This document shows positions 33,791 through 41,610 of a stretch of 64,000 bases of DNA, in pieces. A program made the translations under genes and the position numbers. The notes beneath the pieces are model-generated. The model did no database searches, was not told the origin of the DNA, and was given only the letters and a program-made list of their open reading frames with translations. Each line of letters starts with the position of its first letter. Within the stretch, counting starts at the first letter, position 1. Location: contig JBFMDX010000004.1 of the NCBI GenBank assembly GCA_040753795.1, positions 1 to 64,000 of the forward strand. The letters are read 5' to 3'. The DNA comes from Thermodesulfobacteriota bacterium. GTDB taxonomy: Bacteria; Desulfobacterota; Desulfobacteria; Desulfobacterales; Desulfosudaceae.

Positions 33791-35842
33791 TCACAGCGGC
33801 GAGACGGCGGGTTCGACCGTGGCGCCGATGATATCCTGCGGCAGCGGACCACCGGCGTTGCGCCGGATAAAGGCGTCGGCCATTTTCCGGGCAACGGCTT
33901 TGGAGCGGGCGCTGTTCATCCGGTCATACATCTCAAAAACCGCCTGATACTTACGGTTGATAACCGTATCCGGCGGTGTGAATTGGTCCACCTGGTTAAA
34001 CATCTCCGCCAGGCGGCTTAAAAATTGCTCGGAACATCGGGTAAAGACCCGGTCATTAAAGGCAAAGGACGCCAGCATCACCCGCTGAATGTTGCGCCGC
34101 ACCATCCAGTAATTGAAGGTGGCGGCCCGGACTTCGGCATCGTTGGTCGAATCCTTCAGGTTCATGAATCCCCGCCACATCACCAGCAGGGATGACAGAG
34201 CCACCGGCCCGTTTTCCCGGTAGAATTCCTCCCGCATCTTTTCGTCGATCTCCTCCAGCCGCCGTCCGTCGATGTGGGACTCGTTATAGCCGGGAATGAA
34301 CTTGTGGCCGAACTGATAATCGGAAAAGCTGAACATGTGTTTGTGGAGACCCACGATGCCGGTGATGCTGTGGGACATGACCTGCCGGGCGCCGGTGCGC
34401 AGGCTTTTCCACCATTCAAAATCCTCCCATATGTTGAGCCGGTCGAACTTGCCGCTTCTGACGCGGTCCTGCCTGAGTTCAGCCAACCGGGCCTCGACCT
34501 GTTCGGCCGTCAGATTACCTTCTTTTTTAATCTCCTCCCTGACTTTCTCCTCATCAGCGAAAATGCGGGTGGGCCCTTCGGTATGATAGGGCAGGCCGGG
34601 AATGAATGAACCGATCACCACCACCCCCAGGCTCTGCAGTTCGTCCACGATGCTTTTGACCGTTTCCGGGGTGGCACCGCCGCGCTTATCGAATACGTCC
34701 CCCCGGGACTCGATACCGATCCAGATGGAGGTGAGCCCGCCGCGCACCAGCGATTTGAAATCCCCGTCCTTCTGCCGGACATTGACCAGGCTGCGGATAT
34801 CGGAAAAAGTACCGAAGTGCATGTTCTTGCCGGAATGCTCGATGTAGCCGCACAACTCCCTGGCCGTATCCAGGAAATTGATCATACCGCAGGCCGACAT
34901 GACCTTTTCATCCTTCATGAAATTTTCATCCATCAGGAAAAAGGTGGCTTCCGGCGGATAGTCGTTCCGGGCCGCGTTCCGGTCGTAAACGGTCTCCATG
35001 GGAACAAAAATTTTTGCCGCGTTCTGGTAGAGATAGGTCTTTTCCCGGTTGAACATCTTGCTGGTGTTGCAGAACCCGCACTTGTTGGAACAGCCGATGG
35101 CGCTGACCAGCTTGTGGGAATCCTTGGGCATGGTGACAAAACCCAGTCCTCCCTTGAGCCGCAGTTTCCAGCCCTCGTTCGAGGTGCTGCCGGAATCGGC
35201 AATGGCTTCCGAGACCAGCGGCGTGTTGGGGTCCCCGGCATCGATGCCGGCCACGTCCCGCAGCCACAGGCGGATGTCGTGCACGCCCTCGCCCTTGTAA
35301 AAATCAAGGCCCTGCTTCTTTTTCGTTTCCCGCTCTTCTTCCGAATCCCACAGCACGGTGCCGTCTTCCGGAGTCAGCACGCCCAGCTTCTTGCCGGCCG
35401 AGGCGCCGTAGCTGCCGAGGATGATTTTAATGTCCGGCCGCGCCTTGCGGATCCGGGCGCAGAGCTTTTTGGCCTGATAGACCCGGTTCTCGCAGCCGAT
35501 GCCCATGCCGACGATGGCAATGTCCGGGTTCTTCTTTAAATGATTCACGATCCAGCGGTTGCTTTTCGGATACTCCGCCAGAGAAATGTCCAGATAGTCG
35601 CGCAGGTTGTATTCGATCAGCCGCATGCCCATGTAAGGCGTCCGGCGCGACGGGTTGAAAAGGTTTTCCAGTTTTAAGGCCATCCGGATCCGGCGCCGGT
35701 TGGTGGGCGACATCTCCAGGGCGTTGAAGATCCATTCCAGGACATGGAGCCGCGGCCCCTGGGGCAGCTGGGCGATGTTCATTTCATAAAAACTGGAGTC
35801 GGCTCCGGGCATACCCACCAGCAGCATACGGGGTTTCTTCAT
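33791..35842 (-). CDS. B12-binding-type radical SAM protein
   Basis: A 683-residue protein. Residues 80-150 form a Rossmann-like B12-type domain (IAIVGMGIGCENR, IKIILGSYGASAG) without the DxHxxG cobalamin-ligand motif. A radical SAM domain begins with C251-x3-C255-x2-C258 (GCSNKCGFCNT) and continues through a TIM barrel with WIGIESRGD near 380. The C-terminal 180 residues are helical and unassigned. Such enzymes methylate or rearrange unreactive carbon centres or make C-S bonds. It is upstream of the dehydratase pair on the same strand. The shared role is possible but not shown. Confidence 0.83.
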   Translation of the reverse strand: MKKPRMLLVGMPGADSSFYEMNIAQLPQGPRLHVLEWIFNALEMSPTNRRRIRMALKLENLFNPSRRTPYMGMRLIEYNLRDYLDISLAEYPKSNRWIVNHLKKNPDIAIVGMGIGCENRVYQAKKLCARIRKARPDIKIILGSYGASAGKKLGVLTPEDGTVLWDSEEERETKKKQGLDFYKGEGVHDIRLWLRDVAGIDAGDPNTPLVSEAIADSGSTSNEGWKLRLKGGLGFVTMPKDSHKLVSAIGCSNKCGFCNTSKMFNREKTYLYQNAAKIFVPMETVYDRNAARNDYPPEATFFLMDENFMKDEKVMSACGMINFLDTARELCGYIEHSGKNMHFGTFSDIRSLVNVRQKDGDFKSLVRGGLTSIWIGIESRGDVFDKRGGATPETVKSIVDELQSLGVVVIGSFIPGLPYHTEGPTRIFADEEKVREEIKKEGNLTAEQVEARLAELRQDRVRSGKFDRLNIWEDFEWWKSLRTGARQVMSHSITGIVGLHKHMFSFSDYQFGHKFIPGYNESHIDGRRLEEIDEKMREEFYRENGPVALSSLLVMWRGFMNLKDSTNDAEVRAATFNYWMVRRNIQRVMLASFAFNDRVFTRCSEQFLSRLAEMFNQVDQFTPPDTVINRKYQAVFEMYDRMNSARSKAVARKMADAFIRRNAGGPLPQDIIGATVEPAVSPL

Positions 35843-35895
35843 TTTTGTATCCTCATGAATGGTTATCAGGCGCGGGTCATTTTTTGCCGGGGCGC

Positions 35896-36068
35896 GGCGC
35901 GCCGTGCCCCGCCTTCGATAAGTGCCTGACCCTATAAAAACAGGGGGATACTGTCAACGGGAATGCCTGAAATTACAATTGTTTTACAAACAACGGCGGG
36001 CCATGCGGACAAGATTCCGGCCCGGATCCGGCGGCATCGACTCTGATCCGGCAGGGGCACGGCGCGCC
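35896..36068. repeat. 15-bp inverted repeats around a 143-bp core
   Basis: GGCGCGCCGTGCCCC at 35896-35910 is the exact inverse complement of 36054-36068. The right copy also forms a local hairpin with the GGGCCCCTGCC that follows it. The core contains no convincing gene. An 89-codon frame that overlaps it is not supported. It is a candidate small non-autonomous element or a strong transcription barrier between the radical SAM promoter and the porin promoter. Confidence 0.6.
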
Positions 36069-36096
36069 GGGCCCCTGCCTTTACAGAAGACCCAAT

Positions 36097-36148
36097 ATTA
36101 CATAAATGATAATTTTATGATCATTGATTACATAATTGTTATGTATAA
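36097..36148 (+). promoter_or_regulatory. Putative activator sites upstream of the porin gene
   Basis: ATTACATAA occurs at 36097 and 36127, 30 bases apart. The second copy is followed after TTG by an almost exact inverse (TTATGTAT), giving a TTACATAA-N3-TTATGTAT palindrome. These sites lie about 100-150 bases upstream of a sigma-54-type promoter, the usual enhancer distance. Confidence 0.45.
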
Positions 36149-36242
36149 CGTCGGCCTGGCGCCGTTACCGTTTATCGTTTTTGTTCTTTAACCATATGAT
36201 TTTTGGATGTTTAAAATGAGCGTTTCCGTTACTGTTCCGCTT

Positions 36243-36258
36243 TGGCATACTATCTGCT
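36243..36258 (+). promoter_or_regulatory. Sigma-54-type promoter of the porin gene
   Basis: TGGCAT-N5-CTGCT matches the -24/-12 consensus TGGCAC-N5-TTGCW, with the essential GG and GC at the correct spacing. It lies 43 bases before the porin ATG, leaving a short leader with the AGGAGG site. Confidence 0.65.
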
Positions 36259-36300
36259 TTATGCTGAAACAACGATTAACACTTAACCACAGGAGGAAAA

Positions 36301-37026
36301 ATGAAACGCTTTATTCTGGGTCTGGCAATGGCAATGGTGGTATGGGCAGGCGGATCGGCCATGGCGGCTGACGCGACCGCCAAGATTGATCTCAACTCCG
36401 CCTATGTCTGGCGGGGCATCACCTTCAACGATGGGCTGGTGGCTCAGCCCAGCATCGATGTTTCCAAAAACGGCTTCGGCGTCAACGTCTGGAGTAATTT
36501 CGACATCGATGATTACGACGGCACCCTGGACGACAACGAGTTTTCCGAAGTCGACCTCACCGTCTACTACGGGTTTTCACTCGAACCGGTGGAGATCGGC
36601 CTGGGGCTGATCGAGTATCTTTTTCCGGCCGGTGCCGATGGAACCCGGGAAGCCTATCTCAGCCTCGAGGTGCCGGTGGCCGGCGGCCTGTCAATCGGCG
36701 CCACCACCTATTATGATAACGATCAGATCCACGGCTGGTATACCAACGCGGCCGTCACCTACGGCCATGATCTGGTCGACAAGCTCGGCCTGGAAGCCGT
36801 GGCCAAAGCCGGTTACGCCGACCAGGACTATGCCGAGGCCTATGGCGGCGAGGACAGCGGGTTTTACGATTATGGCCTTTCCCTGAGCCTTTCTTATGCC
36901 GCCACGGACACCCTGACCCTGGGCGCCAACATCAATTATGTCGACTCCCTGGATGATGATGTCCTGCCCGACGATCTGGTGGACACGGATGTTTTCGGCG
37001 GTATCAACGTGGCCTACGCTTTTTAG
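36301..37026 (+). CDS. Outer-membrane beta-barrel protein (TorF-like putative porin)
   Basis: The 241-residue product has a signal peptide (MKRFILGLAMAMVVWAGGSA, cleavage at AMA-AD). The mature part is rich in alternating aromatic and polar strands (LNSAYVWRGITFND, FGVNVWSNFDIDDYDG) and ends in the terminal Phe (NVAYAF) recognised by the Bam machinery. It fits the putative-porin family whose members begin SAYVWRG. The ATG follows CAGGAGG. It has its own sigma-54-type promoter and lies next to an operon controlled by a sigma-54 regulator, though the enhancer sequences differ. The solute is not known. Confidence 0.85.
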   Translation: MKRFILGLAMAMVVWAGGSAMAADATAKIDLNSAYVWRGITFNDGLVAQPSIDVSKNGFGVNVWSNFDIDDYDGTLDDNEFSEVDLTVYYGFSLEPVEIGLGLIEYLFPAGADGTREAYLSLEVPVAGGLSIGATTYYDNDQIHGWYTNAAVTYGHDLVDKLGLEAVAKAGYADQDYAEAYGGEDSGFYDYGLSLSLSYAATDTLTLGANINYVDSLDDDVLPDDLVDTDVFGGINVAYAF

Positions 37027-37028
37027 AA

Positions 37029-37112
37029 GGGTTCAAGGGGTCCGGGGGTCGAGGGTTCAAGTGAAAGCGTTCATAAATCCTTTCAGCAACAACCCCTCGA
37101 CCCCTTGAATCC
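37029..37112. terminator. Long inverted repeat after the porin gene
   Basis: GGGTTCAAGGGGTC with GAGGGTT (37029-37057) is complemented by AACCCCTCGACCCCTTGAAT and CC (37091-37112). A small inner stem (GAAAG/CTTTC) fills part of the loop. It lies two bases after the porin stop and could end transcription or be a REP-type hairpin. No T-run follows. Confidence 0.5.
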
Positions 37113-37156
37113 TTGGGCCCTGTGCGCCCACTAAATTGAAGAAGAGCCAACAATCA

Positions 37157-37202
37157 AACAAAACGCCGACATCGGACCAGAAGGCAATTTTTAGAGATGC
37201 TC
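37157..37202. mobile_element. MITE-like element, right-half copy
   Basis: The sequence AACGCCGACATCGGACCAGA followed by AGGCAATTTTTAGAGATG matches the right part of the 150-bp element at 7564-7713 (AACGCCGAAATCGAGCCAAA then AGGCAATTTTTAGAGGTG). The left half is missing. It ends at the stop of the histidine kinase gene. Confidence 0.55.
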
Positions 37203-38696
37203 CTACCCTTTGGACATGATTTCCGATGGAGAATCCGTGGTCGGTAACGAAATCGTGAAGGTGGTGCCCTGGCCGGGGCTGCTCTTTAAGGTAATATAGC
37301 CGCCCATCTTTTTAATGATGCCCCGGGAGACCGACAGTCCCAGGCCGGTACCTTTATGGCCCTTGGTCGTAAAGAATGGTTCGAACACGCGGCTCTGAAT
37401 ATGCTCGGGGATGCCCGGGCCGTTGTCCTGTACCGTGACCAGGATATAACCAGGTGTTTTATCTTTTTCCACCTTGACCCGGATCTCCCCTCCCGGAGGC
37501 AGGGCGTCCACCGCGTTTAAGATCAGATTGACGAAGACCTGCTTGAGTTTCTGCTCATCCCCGTGAACCCGGGGAAGATTGGATTCACATTCGACCTTCA
37601 GGTTGACCTTGGCAAACTTGACCTGATTGGCCACCAGCCGGGCCGAGTCTTCGACCAGCCTGTCCATGGCCAGGGCCGCCAGCTGGGTTTCGCCTTCCCG
37701 GGCAAAATCCAGAAGGTTCTTGACGACGCTGCGGGCCCTTTCGGTTTCGCTGATGATGTCTTGGATCATGTCGTTCTTTTCCTCATCGGAAAGCGTCGCC
37801 AGATCTTCAGTCAGCACGGAAGCCGTCAGCAGCGTGTTGTTCAGGGGATTGTTCAATTCGTGGGCCACGCCCGCCACCAGGGTGCCGATCGCCCGGAGCT
37901 TGTGAGATTCCAGGAGTACCTTGTGCCGGTAGTCCAGCTCCTTGATCATGTGGTTGAACGCCTCGGCCAGCTTGGTGAACTCATCCTTGTATTTGCGGAC
38001 CGGCATGATGGGAGAAAAATCACCCTCGCCGACGCGTTTGGTGTAATCCATGAACCGGTTTAAGGTCAGCAGCAGTTGCCGGGTCAGGAAAACCGTCACA
38101 AACACCATCAGCACGAACAGAACGACGATGAAGTACATGGGAACGCGTTTGGCCAGGAGCAGCATCCGGCTGGCGGATTTCTGCTCCTTGATGACAAACT
38201 CCTCGGCAAACGAAACCATCTGGCCGCCGAAGCCCCGAAGATTCTGGACAATCAGATCCTGGGCCACCTCCCGGTCCGTCTTTCCCAGCAGGACCAACTG
38301 CTCACGGTAGGCGGACATCAACGCCACCATGGTGGCAAAATGTTCTTTGCCTAAAAAGTTCTCAATTTTTTCGGTGTTTTCCTTTAGCACCGCGGCCGCG
38401 GTTGCCAGATGCGCCATGGCATCGTCAAGGTTGGTGCCGTACAGCAGATAGTTTTTTTCAAACCGCCGGGCCTGCTGAATTTCCACCAGATAGCTGTCCG
38501 CGATCCTTAGAAATTCTATGGTCTTCTCAAGACTGCTCAATGTCCAGTAGGACCATACGGTTACCGTCAGCGACAGAAAGAAAAAAAGCGAAAAGGACAC
38601 CGCCACCTTGGCCCGGATACTGATGTATGGCCGCCGGTGCAGGAGAATGTTTTCGGGCTCTTGACTGTAATCGTCCTCATGCTTACTGCCGACCAT
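37203..38696 (-). CDS. Membrane sensor histidine kinase
   Basis: The 497-residue protein has transmembrane helices near 30-52 and 186-208 with a helical periplasmic sensor domain between. A HAMP linker (about 205-260) and a HisKA domain follow, with the phosphorylated His279 in GVAHELNNPLNN. The ATPase domain shows VQDNGPGIP and TGLGLSVSRGI. It is the last gene of the TauE/SafE operon. Likely partners are the stand-alone receiver at 44179-44559 or the NtrC-type regulator at 46247-47596, since both carry receiver domains and no other kinase is near. The signal is unknown. Confidence 0.9.
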   Translation of the reverse strand: MVGSKHEDDYSQEPENILLHRRPYISIRAKVAVSFSLFFFLSLTVTVWSYWTLSSLEKTIEFLRIADSYLVEIQQARRFEKNYLLYGTNLDDAMAHLATAAAVLKENTEKIENFLGKEHFATMVALMSAYREQLVLLGKTDREVAQDLIVQNLRGFGGQMVSFAEEFVIKEQKSASRMLLLAKRVPMYFIVVLFVLMVFVTVFLTRQLLLTLNRFMDYTKRVGEGDFSPIMPVRKYKDEFTKLAEAFNHMIKELDYRHKVLLESHKLRAIGTLVAGVAHELNNPLNNTLLTASVLTEDLATLSDEEKNDMIQDIISETERARSVVKNLLDFAREGETQLAALAMDRLVEDSARLVANQVKFAKVNLKVECESNLPRVHGDEQKLKQVFVNLILNAVDALPPGGEIRVKVEKDKTPGYILVTVQDNGPGIPEHIQSRVFEPFFTTKGHKGTGLGLSVSRGIIKKMGGYITLKSSPGQGTTFTISLPTTDSPSEIMSKG

Positions 38697-38879
38697 GTGC
38701 GGATTTATCCTCTGTCGTCTTTTTTGTTCGCGTCATGAAAGCCCGGCTTTTCAGGCAACAGGCTTCTTTCCCCCTTTTTGCCTTATTATCAGAGAAGCCG
38801 CCTCCCGGGCAAGTCTCCCCGGCCAGTCAGACATATCGTCCGAAGAGACTCGCCCCATGCGGTGCGGCACTTCCTGGCT

Positions 38880-39977
38880 TTAAGCCTCGGCCGGGGCTTG
38901 AAAAATCTGGCTCTGGATCTGGCGCCGCTGCCGGTAGGCCTTGACTACATTGACCAGAATCAGCAGGCATCCGGAAATACCGGCGGCAAACAGCATAATC
39001 TTGCTGCCCAGGTTGAAATAATTGTCCCACGCCGGATCATAGGAAATCAGGTGTAGTTGTCTCAAGTAAATGGGAATCGCGACGCCACGGCTGACGACGC
39101 AAAGCAGGATAATGCTGCCGGTAACGATACGGATGACCACTTCCTTGACCACCTTGGTCCCGTAGGTACCGATATAAATCCCTACCAGCGATCCTAAGTA
39201 AAGCAGCATCATCAGCCGAATGTCCACGTACCCCTGATAGGCGTAATTAAGCGCCCCGAAGGCCCCCATGAACATGGCCAGGTACAGTTCCGTTCCCGCG
39301 GCCACGGCCGTCGGTACGCCGAACACGTAAATCATGGCCGGAACACCGATAAATCCGCCCACGCCGATGGTGCCGGCCAGGTAACCGGTGGCCAGGCCCA
39401 CCAGCATTAAAACCCACAGGGAAACCCGGACGTCGGCCACGGGAAAATGAACATAGGGCGGCAGATGAATATTGGCCAGGAAGTTGGCGATTTTCATGGA
39501 CGGGCCGCTGCCGTTTTCATCGCCCGACTTGAGGGCGTCCCGCAGCATGGAAATGGCCACCAGGGAAAGAATGCAGACAAAAACCAGGCTGATGTAAAGG
39601 TTGGAGGCCGCGTCTCCTCCCCCTTCGCCGTGGCTGCCGCCGCCTCCGCCGGAAAACAGCATGCTGTTGATCCAGACCGCCAGCCGGATGCCGGCAAACG
39701 ACGTCAGGATCAGAAAGGCGCCCAGGCGCTTGTCCACGTTGCCCAGTTCACCGTGTTTCTTGGAGCCCATCATGGCCTTGCCGAATTTGTGCGATATGTT
39801 GCTTCCCACGGCCACTACCCCGGAAATGCCGAGGTTCATCATGCCCGGGGTCATGAAAAAAGCGCCGCCGCTTCCGATAAAACCGGACAGGACGCCGCCG
39901 ATAAACCCCAGCAGCACCACCTGAAGGGCCGAGCCCAAATCAAGTACGATAAAATTAGGGATGATGTAATCGATCAT
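38880..39977 (-). CDS. TauE/SafE (TSUP) family anion exporter or permease
   Basis: A 365-residue membrane protein with about eight helices. Both half-repeats of the TSUP family are visible: GFIGGVLSGFIGSGGAFFMTP near 23 and GLATGYLAGTIGVGGFIGVP near 198. TSUP proteins move sulfite, sulfoacetate, taurine or related organosulfur anions. In this copy a glycine-rich loop (SGGGGGSHGEGGGDA) lies between the halves. AAGGTGAG precedes the ATG. In a sulfate reducer, export or uptake of a sulfur oxyanion is plausible, but the substrate is not shown. Confidence 0.88.
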   Translation of the reverse strand: MIDYIIPNFIVLDLGSALQVVLLGFIGGVLSGFIGSGGAFFMTPGMMNLGISGVVAVGSNISHKFGKAMMGSKKHGELGNVDKRLGAFLILTSFAGIRLAVWINSMLFSGGGGGSHGEGGGDAASNLYISLVFVCILSLVAISMLRDALKSGDENGSGPSMKIANFLANIHLPPYVHFPVADVRVSLWVLMLVGLATGYLAGTIGVGGFIGVPAMIYVFGVPTAVAAGTELYLAMFMGAFGALNYAYQGYVDIRLMMLLYLGSLVGIYIGTYGTKVVKEVVIRIVTGSIILLCVVSRGVAIPIYLRQLHLISYDPAWDNYFNLGSKIMLFAAGISGCLLILVNVVKAYRQRRQIQSQIFQAPAEA

Positions 39978-40038
39978 TTTCTCACCTTATTTAGTCCGTA
40001 TGAATAGCGTTGGTCTGTTTCGTTTATTTGTTTGTTCC

Positions 40039-41547
40039 CTACTCCATCTTAATCAGCTTTAAAAAGCTCTTGGCGACATTTCCGTATAGAAATGCCACAA
40101 TCGGGGTACAAACAAACACCCCGACCGCGGCCATGAGTTTCGTTTTCCACTCCTCCCCGACGAAAAAGTTCAACAGCGGTTCCTGATGGGTGAAAACCAG
40201 ATAATAGATAATCGCCGTCAACCCGAGGTAAAGCAAAGCGGACAGGGCGTCTTTTTTGGTAAACAGGTATTGGCTCTTCAGGTCCTCCACGCCCACCACC
40301 GGCGCCCGGATGTGGTCGCTCAAATAACTGCGCAGCTCCCGGTTGAGACGGGTGCGAACCGCGTGGCTTTTATCGAGGAACACATCGCCGACCACCACCA
40401 GCGTATAGGGGGCGGTTCGGTCCACGGCTTTGAGCAGGTGCTCGTGTCCTCCGGCCACCTGGTGCCCGCCGCCGGAACGACCCAGGCGGGCGAGTTCCTC
40501 CAGGGTCTCCGCCAGACCGCCGGCCTTTCCTTCGGCCGCTTCCTCGACGTCATCCTCGATGCCGCCGTCATACGCCCGGGGAGCGGCTTCCACGGGAGCA
40601 GGGTCCGCGGATTTTTCAGCCGAATCGGCGACCGCATCCCCCGACTCAAACCGGACCAGTTCCACGGCCGCGTTCCATTTGGTGGCAATCTCCACCACCT
40701 GATGAAAGCTATCGGACTGGGGCTTGAACTCCTCCTGAATCCAGAGCAGGTTGGTGGCGGCCATGGTAGCCTGAAGCTCTTTGATCCCCGCCACGCCCGC
40801 CGTCACGGGCTGAATGAACTGGGCGGCCTTGCTGTCCTGGGGCAGATAGGTAACGGTGACGCCGCCATTGTCGGCCCTGACCTTGAAGCCGGTCCGGCCG
40901 GTGCGTTCATCCCTGGCCAGGGCCAGCCGGACCCGGGCCCCCAGGTTGAGGTTATCCATGACCCGCCGGGAAGCCGGGGTCATCTGAAAATCCGGCAGCT
41001 GGGAAATGGTGGTCAGCGCCGCCACCGCGTTGTCCACGCTTAATTGTTCCAAATTGATGACGATGTCATACTGCCCGGCTTCATCCCCTGATACCCCGTA
41101 AAGGTTGTGCGCCCAACGCCGGCGGTCCTCATCCACCGCCTCGAGGTAGCGCTGGGCCTTGACCCGGTCCACATTCAGCTGCTTCATGGCCGCCTTGATG
41201 CGGTAGTCCCAGTCCGCCACTACCCGCACCCGCAGAACATGATTGACGCCCGGCAGGAGAAGATGCCCCGTCCGGCCATGATACACCAGCGGGCCGTCCT
41301 TGACCTTGTCGCACAGGTAAGCGGTGGTAAAAGCGATGTAATGTTCACGCTCCAGCGCCAGGCGTTCGGTAAACAGGCCGGGCTTCATCAGCGCGGTTTC
41401 GATCTTGCCCACCTGGATCCCTTCTCTGATTGCGGCCTCTATCAGGTCCTCACGGCTTAAGCACTGGTAAAGAAGCTTCTTGGCCAGTCCTTCCGCCAGC
41501 TGCTTGCCGCCGCTCATTGTTCCCCGGGAAATACAAATGATCTGCAT
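40039..41547 (-). CDS. Cytidylate-kinase-like protein with C-terminal membrane helices
   Basis: ATG at 41547 (IICISRG) is used because GGAGAAAGGAAG lies just upstream. A GTG at 41562 overlaps that site. Residues 1-190 match the cytidylate-kinase-like (AAA_26) fold: P-loop SRGTMSGGKQLAE, YHGRTGHLLLPG and a lid with RRRWAHNLYG. A middle region of about 200 residues follows with an acidic linker (EAAPRAYDGGIEDDVEEAAE). Two C-terminal helices (DALSALLYLGLTAIIYYLVF, then MAAVGVFVCTPIVAFLYG) anchor it in the membrane. The middle part contains a UspA-like segment (YTLVVVGDVFLDKSHAVRTR). A regulatory rather than a metabolic kinase is likely. Confidence 0.78.
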   Translation of the reverse strand: MQIICISRGTMSGGKQLAEGLAKKLLYQCLSREDLIEAAIREGIQVGKIETALMKPGLFTERLALEREHYIAFTTAYLCDKVKDGPLVYHGRTGHLLLPGVNHVLRVRVVADWDYRIKAAMKQLNVDRVKAQRYLEAVDEDRRRWAHNLYGVSGDEAGQYDIVINLEQLSVDNAVAALTTISQLPDFQMTPASRRVMDNLNLGARVRLALARDERTGRTGFKVRADNGGVTVTYLPQDSKAAQFIQPVTAGVAGIKELQATMAATNLLWIQEEFKPQSDSFHQVVEIATKWNAAVELVRFESGDAVADSAEKSADPAPVEAAPRAYDGGIEDDVEEAAEGKAGGLAETLEELARLGRSGGGHQVAGGHEHLLKAVDRTAPYTLVVVGDVFLDKSHAVRTRLNRELRSYLSDHIRAPVVGVEDLKSQYLFTKKDALSALLYLGLTAIIYYLVFTHQEPLLNFFVGEEWKTKLMAAVGVFVCTPIVAFLYGNVAKSFLKLIKME

Positions 41548-41610
41548 GCTTCCTTTCTCCACTTTGGATGTGATTTCTTTTTATACAGCCAACCTCGGCT
41601 CAAATACGTC

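Noticed and set aside
35922-36191. An 89-codon plus-strand frame between the radical SAM gene and the porin
   Set aside because: It crosses the inverted-repeat element, is arginine-rich and low in complexity, and has no ribosome-binding site.
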